This document shows, piece after piece, positions 1 through 12,479 of a stretch of DNA of 64,000 bases. The translations under genes were made by a program, and so were the position numbers. Under the pieces are notes generated by a model. That model searched no databases and was not told the DNA's origin. It saw only the letters and a list, made by a program, of their open reading frames with translations. Origin of the DNA: Cricetomys ansorgei (taxonomy: Eukaryota; Chordata; Mammalia; Rodentia; Nesomyidae); NCBI GenBank assembly GCA_026225945.1, contig JAMJFZ010000818.1, positions 1,424,501 to 1,488,500 of the forward strand. Reading direction: 5' to 3'. How positions within the stretch are numbered: position 1 is the stretch's first letter; each line of letters starts with the position of its first letter.

Positions 1-131
1 CACATGCACACACATACACTGTTGTATGCATCTCACACACACACACACATAACACACATAACACACATAACACACATACACGCACATACACTGTGTTGTA
101 CGCATCATACACACACACACACACACACACC
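1..131. repeat. Imperfect CA-rich microsatellite
   Basis: Runs of CA are broken by ATAA and TGTATGC interruptions. The longest pure CA tract ends near 130. The repeat probably extends beyond the left edge of the window. Confidence 0.9.
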
Positions 132-564
132 CATCCGTCAGTGTTAAGAAAGAATGAATGAATTCCCATCAGTTGGGTATCTGCTGCACACCAGTGTCTT
201 ATTGGTCAGTGCAGTTTTCAAAGTACTTGCAAGCTAAATAGATCCTGGGGTTGGGCTTGGGGCTCTGAGAGGTTAGGTCGCCAGCCCAAGGTCACACCTC
301 TCGCATCAGGCAGAGGTTGGCTTTACAAAGGCCAGGTTACATACAGTTTCCAAGGTCGTCCTCTCTCTCTTCCTGTTGGTAAGCGGGGTGACCATGGCGG
401 GGATAGCCTGGACCAGGAAGTTCAAGGGGGATGCCCCTTTTTCTCATTTGCCCTCTACACGCTGTGTTCTCCGTGGCCCCAGCTGTGAATCCATTCAACC
501 TTGTCCCAGAGTCTAGCCAGTGGCTCTCTTTGCCTTGGTCTCACCCTGAGGCCCGCCTGCCAAG

Positions 565-715
565 CTTTCCCTTTGAGATTGGTGGGTATCCAAGCCCAAC
601 AGACGTGGGTTCAAATGGTACAGCTGCCTCTGCGTAGCCACGTGTTCTTGAGCAAGTAATTCTGACTCTCTGTGCCTCGGTTTCCCCCAAAGTTCAGCCA
701 GTAGTGCCCAACTCA
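565..715 (+). repeat. MIR SINE relic
   Basis: The sequence follows the MIR order: a tRNA-like GGGTTCAAA box, then a 'ttgagcaagtaattctgactctctgtgcctcggtttcc' type core in degraded form. Divergence is high, as expected for this ancient mammalian family. Confidence 0.6.
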
Positions 716-1863
716 CAGCGCAGCTGGAGGAGGAGGAGGAGGGGTGGACCTGAACAAGCGTGTAACCACGGTGACCATGTAGCAATGTTACTCTGATGTC
801 ATTTGCTTCCTCATCTTTCTGTACTCAGAGCTGCGCATGTCCCTCCGTTATCAGCCGCTGCCATGCCATGTAAGCACACGGACCCTCAGGCTTCCTGAGC
901 CCAGACATGACTCTGCCACTCACTAGCAGGGCGGCAAACAACATGCAAATATACAAACCAGGCTGCGTCCCTTCCCCGAAGTGCTCGGGAGCAGACGTGT
1001 GGATTTTGGGTGTTTTTCAGACTTTGCAGCGTTTGCAGCAGTGTAATGAGCTGTGCTGGATGGGACCTGGGTCTAAGCACGAAGCTCGTTTCCATTTCCT
1101 GCATGCCTCCCACACCCGGGCTAAAGGTGGTTTTATTCAGTATTATTAGTGCAATTTTATTTTGACTTCTCATGAGATCTAGTGTGGAATTTTCCACTCG
1201 TGGCCTCAAACCAAAGCACACTAAGTTCTGGAATTTGGAGCTTCCTGGGTTATCAGGTTGAAAACCCCTAAGACTCTCAAGTGGGTGAGAGCTCACACTG
1301 GGGCTAGCCTATGGGCTGAGCTAGAGTCCGGCTGTTTATCCGTTATCGTTAGCATCATTGACGCTACCTACTGTTCCTATGAGTCAGAACACCTCTATTA
1401 AATGACTACTGTGTGCCAGACACTGGTGTGGAGTGCTGGGACCCCAGAGATTGGAGAAACGGGGCTCTTTCCTGAGGGCCACTGCCACATGTGGAGGCAG
1501 AGGTATCGGGCAGCACTGAGCCATGTCGGAGCAGAGCCAGAGGGATCCGCTGCTGCCTGCGAGCCCTTCCCAGTGACTCCCTGCTCTCTGGATCTGTGGT
1601 CTACCTTCATTCCTTACAGCACTTCTAAGGTCCTCAGGCGTCTCTACCCCTCCTCTTGAGGGGCCACTGTAAGCTCTCTGAGGCTACATCATCCCCTACA
1701 TGTTTTCTGTGATGATGGAGCCAACACACAGAGCTGAGCTTCCGGAGAAGAATCCAAAACTCAGGAAACCAACTCCTTCATGATGGGAGCACCTGCTTTC
1801 TGTCCCAAAAGCAGTGGTGTCTTTACATATGTGCCAGTGAACACATGTCCCCCTGCTTCTGAA

Positions 1864-2050
1864 TGCCCCATGAATCCCTCCATCTGTCCATCCATCTGTG
1901 CATCTGTCCACTCATCATGCATTCAAACCCACCCGTCAACCTCTGCACACATAAAAACATCATCCATCTACCCTCCACTTGTATATCTACCCACACATAC
2001 ATGGATTCATCCATACATACAACTGTCCTTCCATGCATGTGTGCACGCAC
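1864..2050. repeat. Left arm of a 187-bp inverted duplication
   Basis: This TCCA-rich segment is the reverse complement of 2528-2714, with equal length, no gaps and about nine mismatches by hand alignment (about 95% identity). The match includes non-repetitive words such as the ACATAAAAACATC region, so it is a real duplication rather than shared tetranucleotide composition. Confidence 0.9.
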
Positions 2051-2159
2051 GGTGTTTCTATATCCCAGTGTTGTTCTCTTTACAAGCTTTCTTGGAAACA
2101 GTCATGTTGGTAAGACTGGTAGAAATTCAAGAGACAGGTGATCTCAACAGATATAGATA

Positions 2160-3290
2160 TGTGGGTAGTCAGGTAGTGGATGGATGGATGGATGGATGGA
2201 CAGACAGACAGACAGGTGGATGTGTGGATGCATTGGCAGACTGATGGATAAATGACTTCATGTGTACATGAGTAAATGATGCATTGATGAATTAATGGAT
2301 GACGGATGGATTTATGTTTGCATAGGTGGATGGTTGGCTGAATGGCTGATTGGATATTTTGATGGGTAGATGGTAGATCTACCCATGTTTCATGTATTCA
2401 TTAATGAATGGATAGATGGATATATGTGGATGATGGATAGATGGATGAATAGACAGGTGGATGGATGGATTCATGTCTGTACAGATGGATGGACAGATGA
2501 TGGATGAAACAATGCATTCATGAAAAGATGCATGCACACATGCATGGAAGGACAGTTGTATGTATGGATGAATCCATGTATGTGTGGGGAGATATACAAG
2601 TGGAGGGTAGATGGATGATGTTTTTATGTGTGCAGAGGTTGACGGTTGGGTTTGAATGGATGATGAGTGGACAGACGCACAGATGGATGGACGGATGGGT
2701 GGATTCATGGGGCATGGTCTGATGGGTGGATGGATGATGAATTGATGCATACATACAATGGATAGATGACTGGATGGATGATGGATGAATTAATGCACTC
2801 ATGGAGGATGTGTGCATATATGCATTGACAGATGCATGGGTGTATGGATATGTATGTATGGATACATACAGATGGATGGATGGATGGATAAATCCATGCA
2901 TACGTGATGGATGTCAGATGGGTGTGTGAATGGATGATGAGGGGATGGGTAGATGGGTGGACAGATGCGTGGATGATATGTTGATGGATTTATGTATGCA
3001 TAGATGGATGAATGGATAGATAGTGGAAGAATAGCTCACAGTGGATGGATAGGTGGGTGGATGGATGTATAAATGGGTGATGGACAGATGGATTCAAATA
3101 TGCATGGACTGGATATGTATATTGATGGATGGTGGATGGGTGGACAGATGAATGGATTCGTGTGTGCATTGATAGATGGGTAGAGGGATGCATGAATGGA
3201 TGGATAGATGGATAGAGTCATGTGTTCATGTGTGCAAGGATGGGTGGGCGGAAAGATGACAGATATGGACGGACAGATGGATGGGCCTCT
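2160..3290. repeat. Degenerate GGAT/TGGA tetranucleotide block
   Basis: Over 1 kb is built from GGAT, GGAC and GAAT words with scattered substitutions and no long pure run. It contains the right arm (2528-2714) of the inverted duplication. Open frames here are rich in His, Pro and Ser or in Met, Asp and Trp, as expected from translating the repeat. Confidence 0.85.
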
Positions 3291-4242
3291 CGCCAGGTGG
3301 GCAGGCAGTGGGCAGCAAGACAAAAAGAAGCTGCCTTCCTCCAAGTCCTGTGTGTTTCAGAAGCTCCTGGAGGAGAACAGAAGAAGACAGGGTCTGCCCT
3401 CCCTTGAGGCTCCTCCGTGTGCCTCTTTGCTTTCCTACAGAAACACCACTTTGTTCCAGACAGTCCTTCTTTAGGAGTGTATATTAAACCATGCTGAAAT
3501 GTGGCATTTTCACGCACACATGCAATGGACGTCAACCACGTTCAACCCCATCACTCTCTCTTGTCCCCCTGCCCCTCCCGCAGTCCACTTCCCCACAATC
3601 CAGTCCCCTTTCCACTTCTGCCCCGTATTTACTTGTAAACCCAGGTTTCATATATGGGAGGAAACTCACAATGTCTTTCTCTAAACCTGGCTGACTTTGC
3701 TTAACATCATGATCTCTGGTCCCATGCCTTTTCTCGCCGATGACATAACCTCAGTCTTTCTTATGACTAACATCCCATTATATGTACATCCCTTTTCCTT
3801 ATCCGTCTGGTGATGGGCTGATTCTTGGCTGTTGTGGAAAGCTAGCACTGCAGCGAGCATGGAGGAGCAGGGAGGGAGGGACAAGGATGTGCAAAGCGTT
3901 CTCTGGTTTTCCCACTTAGACCCCTTTGGGTTTATAGCCAGGAATTGTGTAGATAGGTCACACGATGATTCTGTTGTTGCTGGGGTCAGGGGTTGGATTG
4001 GGTATTTAAGATAAAGTCTCAACTTGTGACCCAGTCAATCCTGCAAGTCACTCTGTAGCCTTGATCATCCTGCTCGGGCTCCTGAGCTGGAACCACAGGC
4101 ATGTGCCACCATCATATCTGACTGTTCTCACCCTCTGTACTGATTTACATGGTAGCTGGACCCGTTTCCATTCCCACCAATGGTGACCTAAAGGTTCATC
4201 CCTCCCCAGTCCTTGCCAACACTTGTTAGTATTCATCTTTTT

Positions 4243-4412
4243 AATTTTTTTTTTTTTGAGACAGGCTTTCTCTGTGTAACCCTGGTTGGCTTTGAACTCA
4301 TTATGTAGACTAGACTGGCCTTGAAATCAGAGATCTGACTGCCTCTGCCTCCGCCTCCACCTCCCAAGCACTGGGATTAAAAGCATGCACCACCATCGCC
4401 AGGCATTCATTC
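4243..4412 (-). mobile_element. B1 SINE, antisense
   Basis: A poly-T run is followed by the reverse complement of B1 (gagacaggctttctctgtgt, then cactgggattaaaagcatgc). It lies inside the antisense L1, so it is younger than that L1. Confidence 0.85.
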
Positions 4413-4577
4413 TTGATAATAACCATTCTGACTGGGACGAGCTGCGATTTATTTTTCCTATTTACATTTATTTATTTTTCTTATTCATGTTTCCTTTGTA
4501 ACTAAGTATAGTGAACATTGTTTTATTGGTCAATTGTACTTGTATTTTTTTTTTTTTTTTTAGAATGTCTTTGATTT

Positions 4578-4953
4578 TGCACTGGTTAGTTTTTTTGTCA
4601 ACTTCACACAAACTGGAGTCTCCTGGGAAGAAGGACCCTCAATTGAGGAGTTGCCTTCATCTTATTGGCTGAAGGCAAGTGTGTGGGGCATTTTCTTGAT
4701 TAATGATTGATGGGGGAGACCCAGCCCACTGTGGGCGGTGTCACTCCCAGGCAGGTGCTGCTGAGCTGTGTAAGAAAACAGGCTGAGTAGGCCATGGGGA
4801 GCAAGCCAGTAAGCAGAATTCCTCTATGGTCTGTTTCAGTTCCTGCCTCCAGTCCCTGTCCTGACTTCCAACTGTAAGAGGAAATAAACCCTCCCCTCCC
4901 GAGGGCTTTTGGTCACCGTGTTTACCACAGCAACAGAAAAGCAAGCTAAGACA
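4578..4953 (+). mobile_element. Solo LTR of ERVL-MaLR type (MT/ORR1-like)
   Basis: The element begins TGCACTGGTTAG and ends CTAAGACA, so it has TG...CA ends, and it has an AATAAA signal near 4883. Its length of about 376 bp suits a MaLR LTR. No internal retroviral sequence is attached. It splits the antisense L1. The subfamily (MTD-like) is from memory. Confidence 0.65.
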
Positions 4954-5664
4954 AATTTCCATTCGTTTGCCCACTAATGATTTTTTTTTTAATGTTTGTT
5001 TGAACTCTTTATATATTCTGGATACTATTCCCTCGTCAGGTAATGAGCTGGCAGAGGCTTTCTCCCATTTTGCAGGCTGATTCTTCACTTAATTGGTTTC
5101 TTTGCTAATTCAGAAGCTTCTAGTCTCATATATACCCATTTGACACTTCCTGCTATTGTTTCCAGAAAGTTCCTGCTGGGGTCCTTTCCGGAAAGTTCTC
5201 ATCTGTGACTGTATCTTAAGGTATGGTAGCTTCAGAGTCTCGGGTCTTACATTAAGATCTCTGATCTATTGCAAGCTGATTTTTGCACAGACGGGTGTGG
5301 ACCTAATTTCACTCTTCCTCCTGTGGACACCTAGTTCCTCCAGCAGCGTTTGTTGAAGAGTCTGTCTTTTCTCCCGTGCTTTGAGACCTTGATTAGAATG
5401 GCTTTATCTCAGGGCCCCTCTGCTCTACTCAATTCAGTTCTATTTGTGTCTGTTTTGGTGCCCGTAGCCTGATTGTTTGTCACCATGGCTCTGTAGTACA
5501 ATTGGAGGTCAGATATTGAAATCCCTCTGACATTGCTGTTTCTGCTCAGAACTGCTTCGGCTATTTGGATTCGTGTATGCGACCAACCTCTATAGATCCC
5601 CTTTCCAATCTCACTTGGCGGTTTCTGTTAGACCCTTTCTCAAAAAATATAATTTATTAGTAAA

Positions 5665-5795
5665 AACAGGCACGGTGGTACACAGGCATGTCCACAACCC
5701 TAGCATTTGGAATCAGAAATACAAGGTTATCCTTGTGTACATAAGGAGTTCAAGGCCAGACTGGACTATATGACATCCTGTCTCAAAAAAACATG
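5665..5795 (+). mobile_element. Old B1-like SINE
   Basis: The order matches a B1 or B4 right half: 'caggcacggtggtacacaggcatg', 'ttcaaggccagactgg' and 'ctgtctcaaaaaaa'. It is the first of three adjacent SINEs in the same orientation. Confidence 0.65.
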
Positions 5796-5811
5796 ATAAA
5801 ATAAAATAAAT

Positions 5812-5998
5812 CTGGGGGTTACATAGATGGCTTAGCAGTTAAGAGCACTGGTTGATCTTCCAGAGGACCCGGGTTCAATTCTCAACATCCACATGGCGGC
5901 TCACAACTGTCTCTAACTCCAGTTCCAGGAGATCTGGCCCCCTCACACACACATACATGCAGCCAAAACACCAGATTTTTTATGTTAAAAAATAATAA
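5812..5998 (+). mobile_element. B2 SINE
   Basis: A tRNA-derived head (atggcttagcagttaagagc, then gacccgggttcaattctc) is followed by the B2 body (cacatggcggctcacaactg) and an AT-rich 3' end. The A box and B box of the internal Pol III promoter are recognisable. Confidence 0.85.
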
Positions 5999-5999
5999 G

Positions 6000-6150
6000 G
6001 GCCAGGCAGTGATTGTTGTATGCCTTCAATCCCAGCACTCAGGAGGCAGAGGCAGGAGGATTTCTGTGAGTTCAAGGCCAGTCTGATCTACAGAGTGAGT
6101 TCCAGGACAGCCTGAGTTACAACAGAGAAACTGTCTCAAAAAAAAAAAAA
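6000..6150 (+). mobile_element. B1 SINE
   Basis: This is a near full-length B1: ggccaggcagtg, caatcccagcactcaggagg, gttcaaggccagtctgat and ctgtctc plus a poly-A run. The body has GAGTTACAACAGAGAAA where mouse B1 has GGGCTACACAGAGAAA. Confidence 0.9.
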
Positions 6151-6235
6151 CCCAAAATAATAATAATAATAATATAATATAATTACAATGATAATAATAA
6201 ATCATTAAAGATTAAAAAGGAAAATAAACTACATA
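6151..6235. repeat. AAT-rich microsatellite tail
   Basis: TAA and TAATA repeats follow the B1 poly-A and probably expanded from the SINE tail. Confidence 0.75.
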
Positions 6236-7104
6236 CTTTCTCTATACAATTATATATTCGATTTTATTCGGATAACTAAAAGAAAAAAATCTTGCTCTCC
6301 ATGAATATAGAACAATAAGTCCGTGCTCCACCCTTCCCCAGGGTCACCGCCTGGGACAAGGACAGAAAACGCGCAGGTGCCACACAGCCCGGGTCCTGCT
6401 GCCGCTGGCGGTCGTGTAGAGAAACTGCCGGGTCCTCCCAGGCGGTTGGGTTGGGTTACTGAACGCCCGGGATGTGTTAGACATTGGAAAACATCAGAAT
6501 AGATCCCGACACGGCTGCTGCCTTCCAAGGGAACTGGTACCCAACCCAGGCTCACGCAGCTCGGAGCCCAGAACCGAGTCCTGAGCTTTTAAAATGACAC
6601 CAGCCCCGTCCTCGTCCGCGAGATTAGACAACGTCCATCCACACAATTACAGAGTGTCCACTTGGATCAGTTGGATGTCAGCCTCGGGGCCGTCTGACCG
6701 GGGAGAAGAAAGTGGCTTCTCTCATTAAAGCTTTGCAAGTGAGGATGAGGCTGACCGGGTCCCGCTGTGGGGGTGCAGGCAATAGAGAGGACATAGTCGG
6801 CACTCGGGGGGCTGCTGTGGACGTGTCCTCCAGGCCCCAAAATCCTGCCCACGTGTCTCACTGCCCCACCTCCTGGCACAGCACTCCCTCCACATACAAC
6901 CGCCAGAAAGAGCGAGGTGTGGGTGGCTAAATGAGCAAGGGCTGCAGGGAGCGCTCCCAGCCTGGTAGAGAAGCAGGAAAGCCAGACACAAGAAAACAGA
7001 GCACCACTGGATTGAGGAGGAGCCTGAGGGCTAGATGCCCTTCCCAGCCCTCACCCTCTACCTGGCCAAGCTTCGCCAGAGCCCAGAGCAAGCTCAGAGT
7101 GGAG

Positions 7105-7190
7105 ACTGAAGTTACAGTCTAGTCCAACCTCCTGCCTTTCATAGAGACCCAGAGAGGGGAGCAGGCTTGCCCAAGTCACACAGCAGGAAG
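7105..7190 (-). repeat. MIR relic, antisense
   Basis: The pattern 'gagacccagagagggga...cttgcccaagtcacacagcagg' is the reverse complement of the MIR core. Confidence 0.6.
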
Positions 7191-8299
7191 AGAGGAATGA
7201 AGGATTATGGTACCTGACCCTGGCTTTGGGGGCTCTCTAGAATATGAAGCTGGAGTTTCTACCAGCCTCTCTGTCTTCCACCTGCCTAGTGACCTCCCCC
7301 CAGAGACTGCTTGGGAGCAGCCAATGGGATGGTGATCTCTGTGAATATCTCTGGTTGGTGAAGAGGGGTGTGGTCACAGGAGATCTCTGTTTTGAAAATG
7401 GAAGGGGAGTCCTGGTTTCTGAGAAGCCCCATCATTGAATTCCAGATGTCTGCACCCCAGGATGAGGACCCAGGGCAGCTGACTGGCGTGACCTCACACC
7501 TGCAAAGCAGTCAACTCGGGACCAGGAGACCACCTGCCTCAGTCTCCCCAACAGCTAGCTAAGGGCACAGCCACCACAGCTCTCCACGATTTGGGGGCTC
7601 ATCCATGAACCTTAGAGAATCCTTAGGCCTCTGGCAGTTTTAGACGCCATGATGGCTCCCTCTCTTGACACCACACAGCACCACTCACAGCTGAACCCCA
7701 CTCTCCAACAGGCAGCCCCGCCCCGATTCTTTAATTTGGGGAAAGTATTAGAAATCAAAGGCATTTTGGTGGGATCCACATTCCAGCTCTCCGCAGACCC
7801 CACTGCTCCCCAGTGCCTCACACTCAGGCCACTCTGTGTGTTCTCTAAAAGTAAGACTCTTAAGCCCTGGCTGCACCTTTCAAGCTGTCAACCCCAACCC
7901 ACGCTGTCCACACTGAGGGGGGCCGGACCTGGAAAAGAACAAGAAGTTACAAGACAAGGCTTGAATTATTAGATATCAACAGGTCCAGGAGTCACATGAC
8001 ACCCACATCAGCTCAGTTTGGCCAGGACCCAGGCCGGAGGTTCCCCGAAATTGAGTATCTAAGAAGCCATAGCGTCTTCCCAGCGGGTCTCAAAAAGCCA
8101 GGATGCTACCGTGAAGGCTTAGCGCCATCTGTCGGTCATTCGGGGAACTGCTTCTTTACTGTGCTAGCTTGGTAAAAGCCAAACGCCATCAGGGATCTGG
8201 GGAGACAAACTCCGGTGTGTGGGAGGGCAGTGGGGGGTGTTAAAGAGGCTCTGGACACTGAAAGACCTTCGTGTACTGGATTTTTCGTATAACTCAGGG

Positions 8300-8395
8300 A
8301 GCTGGTCCATCCATCTTCACACTGAGTTCCCCTTTGAGGCCCAGAGAGGCCAAGCTGCTTGCCTAAGCTCACACAGCCCGTGAGTGACAGAATCA
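8300..8395 (-). repeat. MIR relic, antisense
   Basis: 'gaggcccagagaggccaagctgcttgcctaagctcacacagcc' in degraded form is the reverse complement of the MIR core. Confidence 0.6.
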
Positions 8396-10104
8396 GGTCA
8401 TGTTGTTTCTTATGCCCAGGTTGCTCCTTTAAACCTTAAATGGTTCCTCCCTCATTTCTGCCAGGGTCTTACAAATTAATTTCGATGTCTGGGGTAATAT
8501 CTCCAGGGATTGTGGCACCACCTCCTTCCCTAGGGATGCTAGCCTCTCGGACACTCCATGTTGCCAACTCTGGATGCTTTCTAGCCTGCTGGCCTTCTGG
8601 CTCCAAGGCTGCTTGGATGAAGTGCTTTCCCTCTTATGACACCCCCCCCGCCCCCACCCCCGAGCTGGAGGGAAAGAATTACCCAGCTACCCACAGTCTG
8701 CTGCCCCTAGATGGCTCTGGAACTTTCTGGTCTTGGCCTCCCTGTGTATAATGCCAGACAATATTTCCAAGGCCTCTCATTTCTCTGACTGCAAAAGAGA
8801 CGGATGGGCACAGAGTCGCACAAGCAGCTCGTTGGAATGACAGCTCTCAGGCAAACACCCAGGGCTGAGTTCAGACAGTAGCTAACTTCATTTTGGAAAC
8901 CAGTAGCTCTCACCCAGAGAGATGGGTGAAGATGCTTCGGAGACGGAGGGGGATTTGGTTCCCATAGCAACAGGGGGACAGTTCCCCAAGTCTGTCCTCA
9001 CCTCTGTGACTCAGGGACACTCCTCAGAACTGGGGTACGAGGGAATGTGAACGTAGTAGATTCAAAGACGAGGCCGAAAGAATTCAAGGACTTCATCGCG
9101 TATACCGTTGGTGCCTAATAAGGGAGCTGTCCCCGAGTCGATGAACCCCCAACTTGATGTTTGACTTTTCATTCGCTTATCCAAACAAGTATTTGTTTCG
9201 TTTTTGGTTGGCACTGGGATTTTCATAACCGCCACCACCCCTCCCCAGTGGGTGTGTCTCAAACATAGCCCTGAGGGTTTGCTCCAGTGTGTTGGAGAAC
9301 TCGCAGCAGGAATGGAGCCCCCAGGTCTTGGGGTTACTGCGGGCCCTCAGCTGCTGATATCTGAGCTGAAGGCACCCCACAGCCTGGACACAGCTGCAGC
9401 CAGCCCGTAGCACTCTCCTCTCCCCTCCCAGGCCCTTCAAGTGTTTTCACTGATGGGTGAATTCAGCAGATGCCTTTCGATCGCAGCCTATTAAATTAGC
9501 CCCTCTCTGCAGCCAAAGGAAGATAATTATGTTTTCATTAGCCCTGGGTAATGTATTAGCCCTCGGTGGCAGCCACACAGACTAAGTAAGCCAAGTCCCT
9601 TCTTCCTTCGGCTCCTCTGGGCCAACTCTGAGTAGCAGACCACGGAGGATACAGGGGAGAGATGGCACAGCCTCCTTGGGGTGAGGTCCCGTGGCAGTGC
9701 CTTCAGCATCTGCCTGGAGCAGCTGTCTGATGGGCCTCAGCCAGCTCAGGCCGGTCACACTGAGAAAAGTGACATCCTCACCATCTCACCCCTAAACGCC
9801 AAAGGCTCCTTCTGGTAGACCCAAGCCCTAGCAGCCGTGTGTCTCAGCACCCAAGACACATTTGAGGGGACTGTTGCTACCCGTCCCTGGTTGATGGCAA
9901 AAGTCTCTGCTCTTTTTCTTTCACTTCTTGGGAAACCAGCTCTGCCCAGCGTTAGTGAGGAGGTTTCCCAACACCAAGAGCCACTCCTTGCCTTCTGACA
10001 TACCCCAGCACTGTGGTTCTGGCTTCATTGTCCCCCCTTTCTCTATGAGATGACAGGCAACTTTGGGGTGCTTGTTACTTGAGCTCTGTTTTTGTTTGGT
10101 GGTG

Positions 10105-10200
10105 GTTTGCTGCTGCTGCTGTTGTTTTAGAGCCAGGGATGGAAGCCAGGCCCTCATGCTCATTGCTGGAGTGAGTGCTACCTCTGAACCCCACACCCCC
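10105..10200 (-). mobile_element. ID/B4-type SINE fragment, antisense
   Basis: 'agccagggatggaagccaggccctcatgctcattgctgga...cccccagcc' is the reverse complement of the tRNA-derived ID head. It follows a short TTG/CTG microsatellite at 10087-10125. Confidence 0.55.
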
Positions 10201-10601
10201 AGCCAGGATCTCGGTTCCTGTGTCTACTTTCTCATTCATCACCTTGAGGGATAGAAGAGGCTGTGCGTCCAGAGCCTCCAATGCTCCCCCCCCCCCAATC
10301 TGGAGCGAGTGACGAAAGAAGCCACTTCCTGTCACTTTGGTGACAATTCGATGAACTGTGAATCAGTAAAGGGCTTGGTTCAAAACCAGCAAAATGAGAA
10401 ACGCAAGCTGTGGTCCTTTCTAACTCAGCAGCTGGTCTACATCCCACTTCCCCTTAACCCCATGGAAACAGGGGTGAGGACAGCAGGTCAGTCTGTCTCT
10501 GTCTGTCCGTCTGTCAGTGGTAGGCTCTTTCTGTCTCTCGGTCTCTGTTACTTACCTGTAATTCTGCCTCTGTGTCTCTGTATCTCATCTATCAATCATC
10601 C

Positions 10602-10616
10602 TTTTCTCTCTCCTTG

Positions 10617-10702
<86 letters not shown>

Positions 10703-10738
10703 ACGCACACGCACACATGCGCGCGCGCACACACACAC
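10602..10738. repeat. CT/CA compound microsatellite
   Basis: A CT tract (about 10615-10662) joins a CA tract with ACGC and CGCG interruptions (to 10738). Alternating purine-pyrimidine CGCGCG at 10720-10728 could adopt Z-DNA. Confidence 0.9.
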
Positions 10739-12479
10739 AGCTCCTCCTGGTGGCGGGCTCCTGCCCTGGGCTCAGGGACTGTCCTAGTCTGGTCTCCAGA
10801 ACCTCTTGGTCCTGCCGGGTCCTCACTTGCAGCAGGACGCCTAGCAACAAGGACAGAATTGGGGACAGTGGGATTCTGTCTCCTTCTCCCCCAACAGGCC
10901 AACTCTGTTTCTGCAGGCACAGCCCAGCCTTGGCCCTGACCCCACATGTCACAGCCCTGCCTTCCCTGCGGACCACCTTTCTGTTTCACAGTGGGGCTGG
11001 GAGATGGCCCACTCTGGGACCTCTGCTGACCTGACTCCCACACAGCAGGCAGGCACGAAGCTCTGGAGCAGGTGAACTACCAGCCCAGTGGAGAAGCAGC
11101 CTCCCTTCCTGGCTTCCTGATTTTCCCCAGTTGCCATGGTAATTGAGGGAGCAGTGTTGAGACCCAACACCATGAAGCCCAGTGCTCAACTTTGAAAGGG
11201 ATCAGGCAGGAGCTGGGCCCAGGATGGACAGAACCCAGGCTATATGGGCTCAATCCAACCTCCGCCTCCAGGACACACATTCACCCATTGACATATAGTC
11301 AACCCTGAATGGCTGGTCTTTTCAGAGAGCAGGGGCCGTATGCCAGACACTAAACTAAGAACATTGCCACCATCCACCCTCGTTTGACTGTTACCAGCCT
11401 CACCATAGCCCAAGACCCAGAGCAGGCTTCAGACCTGGCACACCCGGTCAGGAAGCGGCAGAGCCTTGGAGGCAGATGCAGTTTCTCTGGCCCTCCCTGG
11501 ACAGACGCATCCCATCGTACCAGCTCTTCCTTATGCCTCTCTCCTCTCCTCTCTCCCCTAGCCCTCTTCCTGTGCCCCTCAAGGTCACACCCCTTCCCTC
11601 AGACTTGGCATGTAAGATATCTGAAGACCATGAGCGACAAAGAGGGGTGGCCTGGCTCTCGGTCTCGGTGCAATCCTGCCTTGGGTGTGCCGTGCCTTCG
11701 TGAGACTGCGGGGGGGAAGATGAAGCTAGCAGCCAGGTGTCTGGGTGTGTTCAGTCGAGTCTGATGTTTGGGTCTATGTCCTCTCTCTTTCCCCGAGCCC
11801 CACCCCCCTCACACAGACACATGCTCCTTCCCCAAGAGTGCGTGAGCAGCAGCGACAGTTAAATTCAAAAACGCCCGTGCAGTCTGCCCAGGAAGAGACA
11901 GCTTTGGCGACGGGTTTATATGGTTACCCATATGTTAGAGCCCCTAAGAAAGGAAGGAAGGAGAGTTCTCTGAGTCTGCCCCTCCCCCAGCCCAGCCCTT
12001 GGCCTCTCCTGGCGTTGGGGTCTCCTGGCCATAGGGGAATAAGACCTCCGAGGGTTTTGTTTGTTTTTTTTTTTTCCATTCCCCTCCCTAGATACCAAAC
12101 CTACACCCTGCTCCAAAAAACACCAGAACCAGGCATTCTTTCCAGAACGTCTGCCCACCCAAGAACCAAGACCAGAGCCCAGGCTGACCCCTCCTGCCGG
12201 ATCCATGAGGGGCTTCCTGCCCTACCCCAGCGGCCGTGTGCTAGCTGTCCCATTAAGGAACTGTTCCGCAGCGTAAGACAGAGACAACCACCTGCCTCAG
12301 CTAGGTCCTTCTCGAGCCCCAAAACAGCCTCCATCCCCGCTATGGTCACTACATCCAGTCAGTCCCCTTCGGGCTCCCCAAAATTGTCATATCCTGTGAG
12401 TGTGTGTTGATTTTTTTCTTCTGATAGAAAAAAAATGGAAATTAGGTTACATAAAAGATGTATGCTTCAAAGCCCAGAG

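Larger units (their letters stand above)
3485..5655 (-). mobile_element. Degraded L1 (ORF2 3' region), antisense, interrupted
   Basis: The + strand carries the reverse complement of the L1 ORF2 3' region. Recognisable pieces include 'tgatgggctgattcttggctgttgtg', 'attctggatactattccctcgtcaggtaatgag', 'tctcccattttgcaggctg' and 'gaccttgattagaatggctttatctcag' in degraded form. The element is broken by a B1 at 4243-4412 and an LTR at 4578-4953 and resumes after each. No intact reading frame survives. Confidence 0.7.
1..12479. other. Region upstream of the recognised Nos1 first exon
   Basis: No coding exon is recognisable here. Stretches longer than 300 bases with no feature I can support are 132-564 (a MIR-like tail near 195-310 only), 716-1863, 6236-7104, 7191-8299, 8396-10099, 10200-10600 and 10739-12479. 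Open frames in these stretches show no recognisable domains and look like chance frames in GC-rich sequence. Further untranslated Nos1 exons could lie here, because NOS1 genes are known for many alternative first exons, but splice sites alone do not identify them. Confidence 0.6.

Noticed and set aside
2160..3290. CRISPR-like array
   Set aside because: The repeats are contiguous tetranucleotides without unique spacers, in mammalian nuclear DNA.
2379..3344. Several His/Pro/Ser-rich open frames on the minus strand
   Set aside because: They are translations of the GGAT tetranucleotide block.
10309..11034. 241-codon open frame with Ser-Leu and Thr-His repeats
   Set aside because: It is the translated CT/CA microsatellite at 10602-10738 plus flanks.
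11745..12410. 221-codon open frame upstream of the promoter
   Set aside because: Low-complexity Ser/Pro-rich product without known motifs and no good splice or start context.
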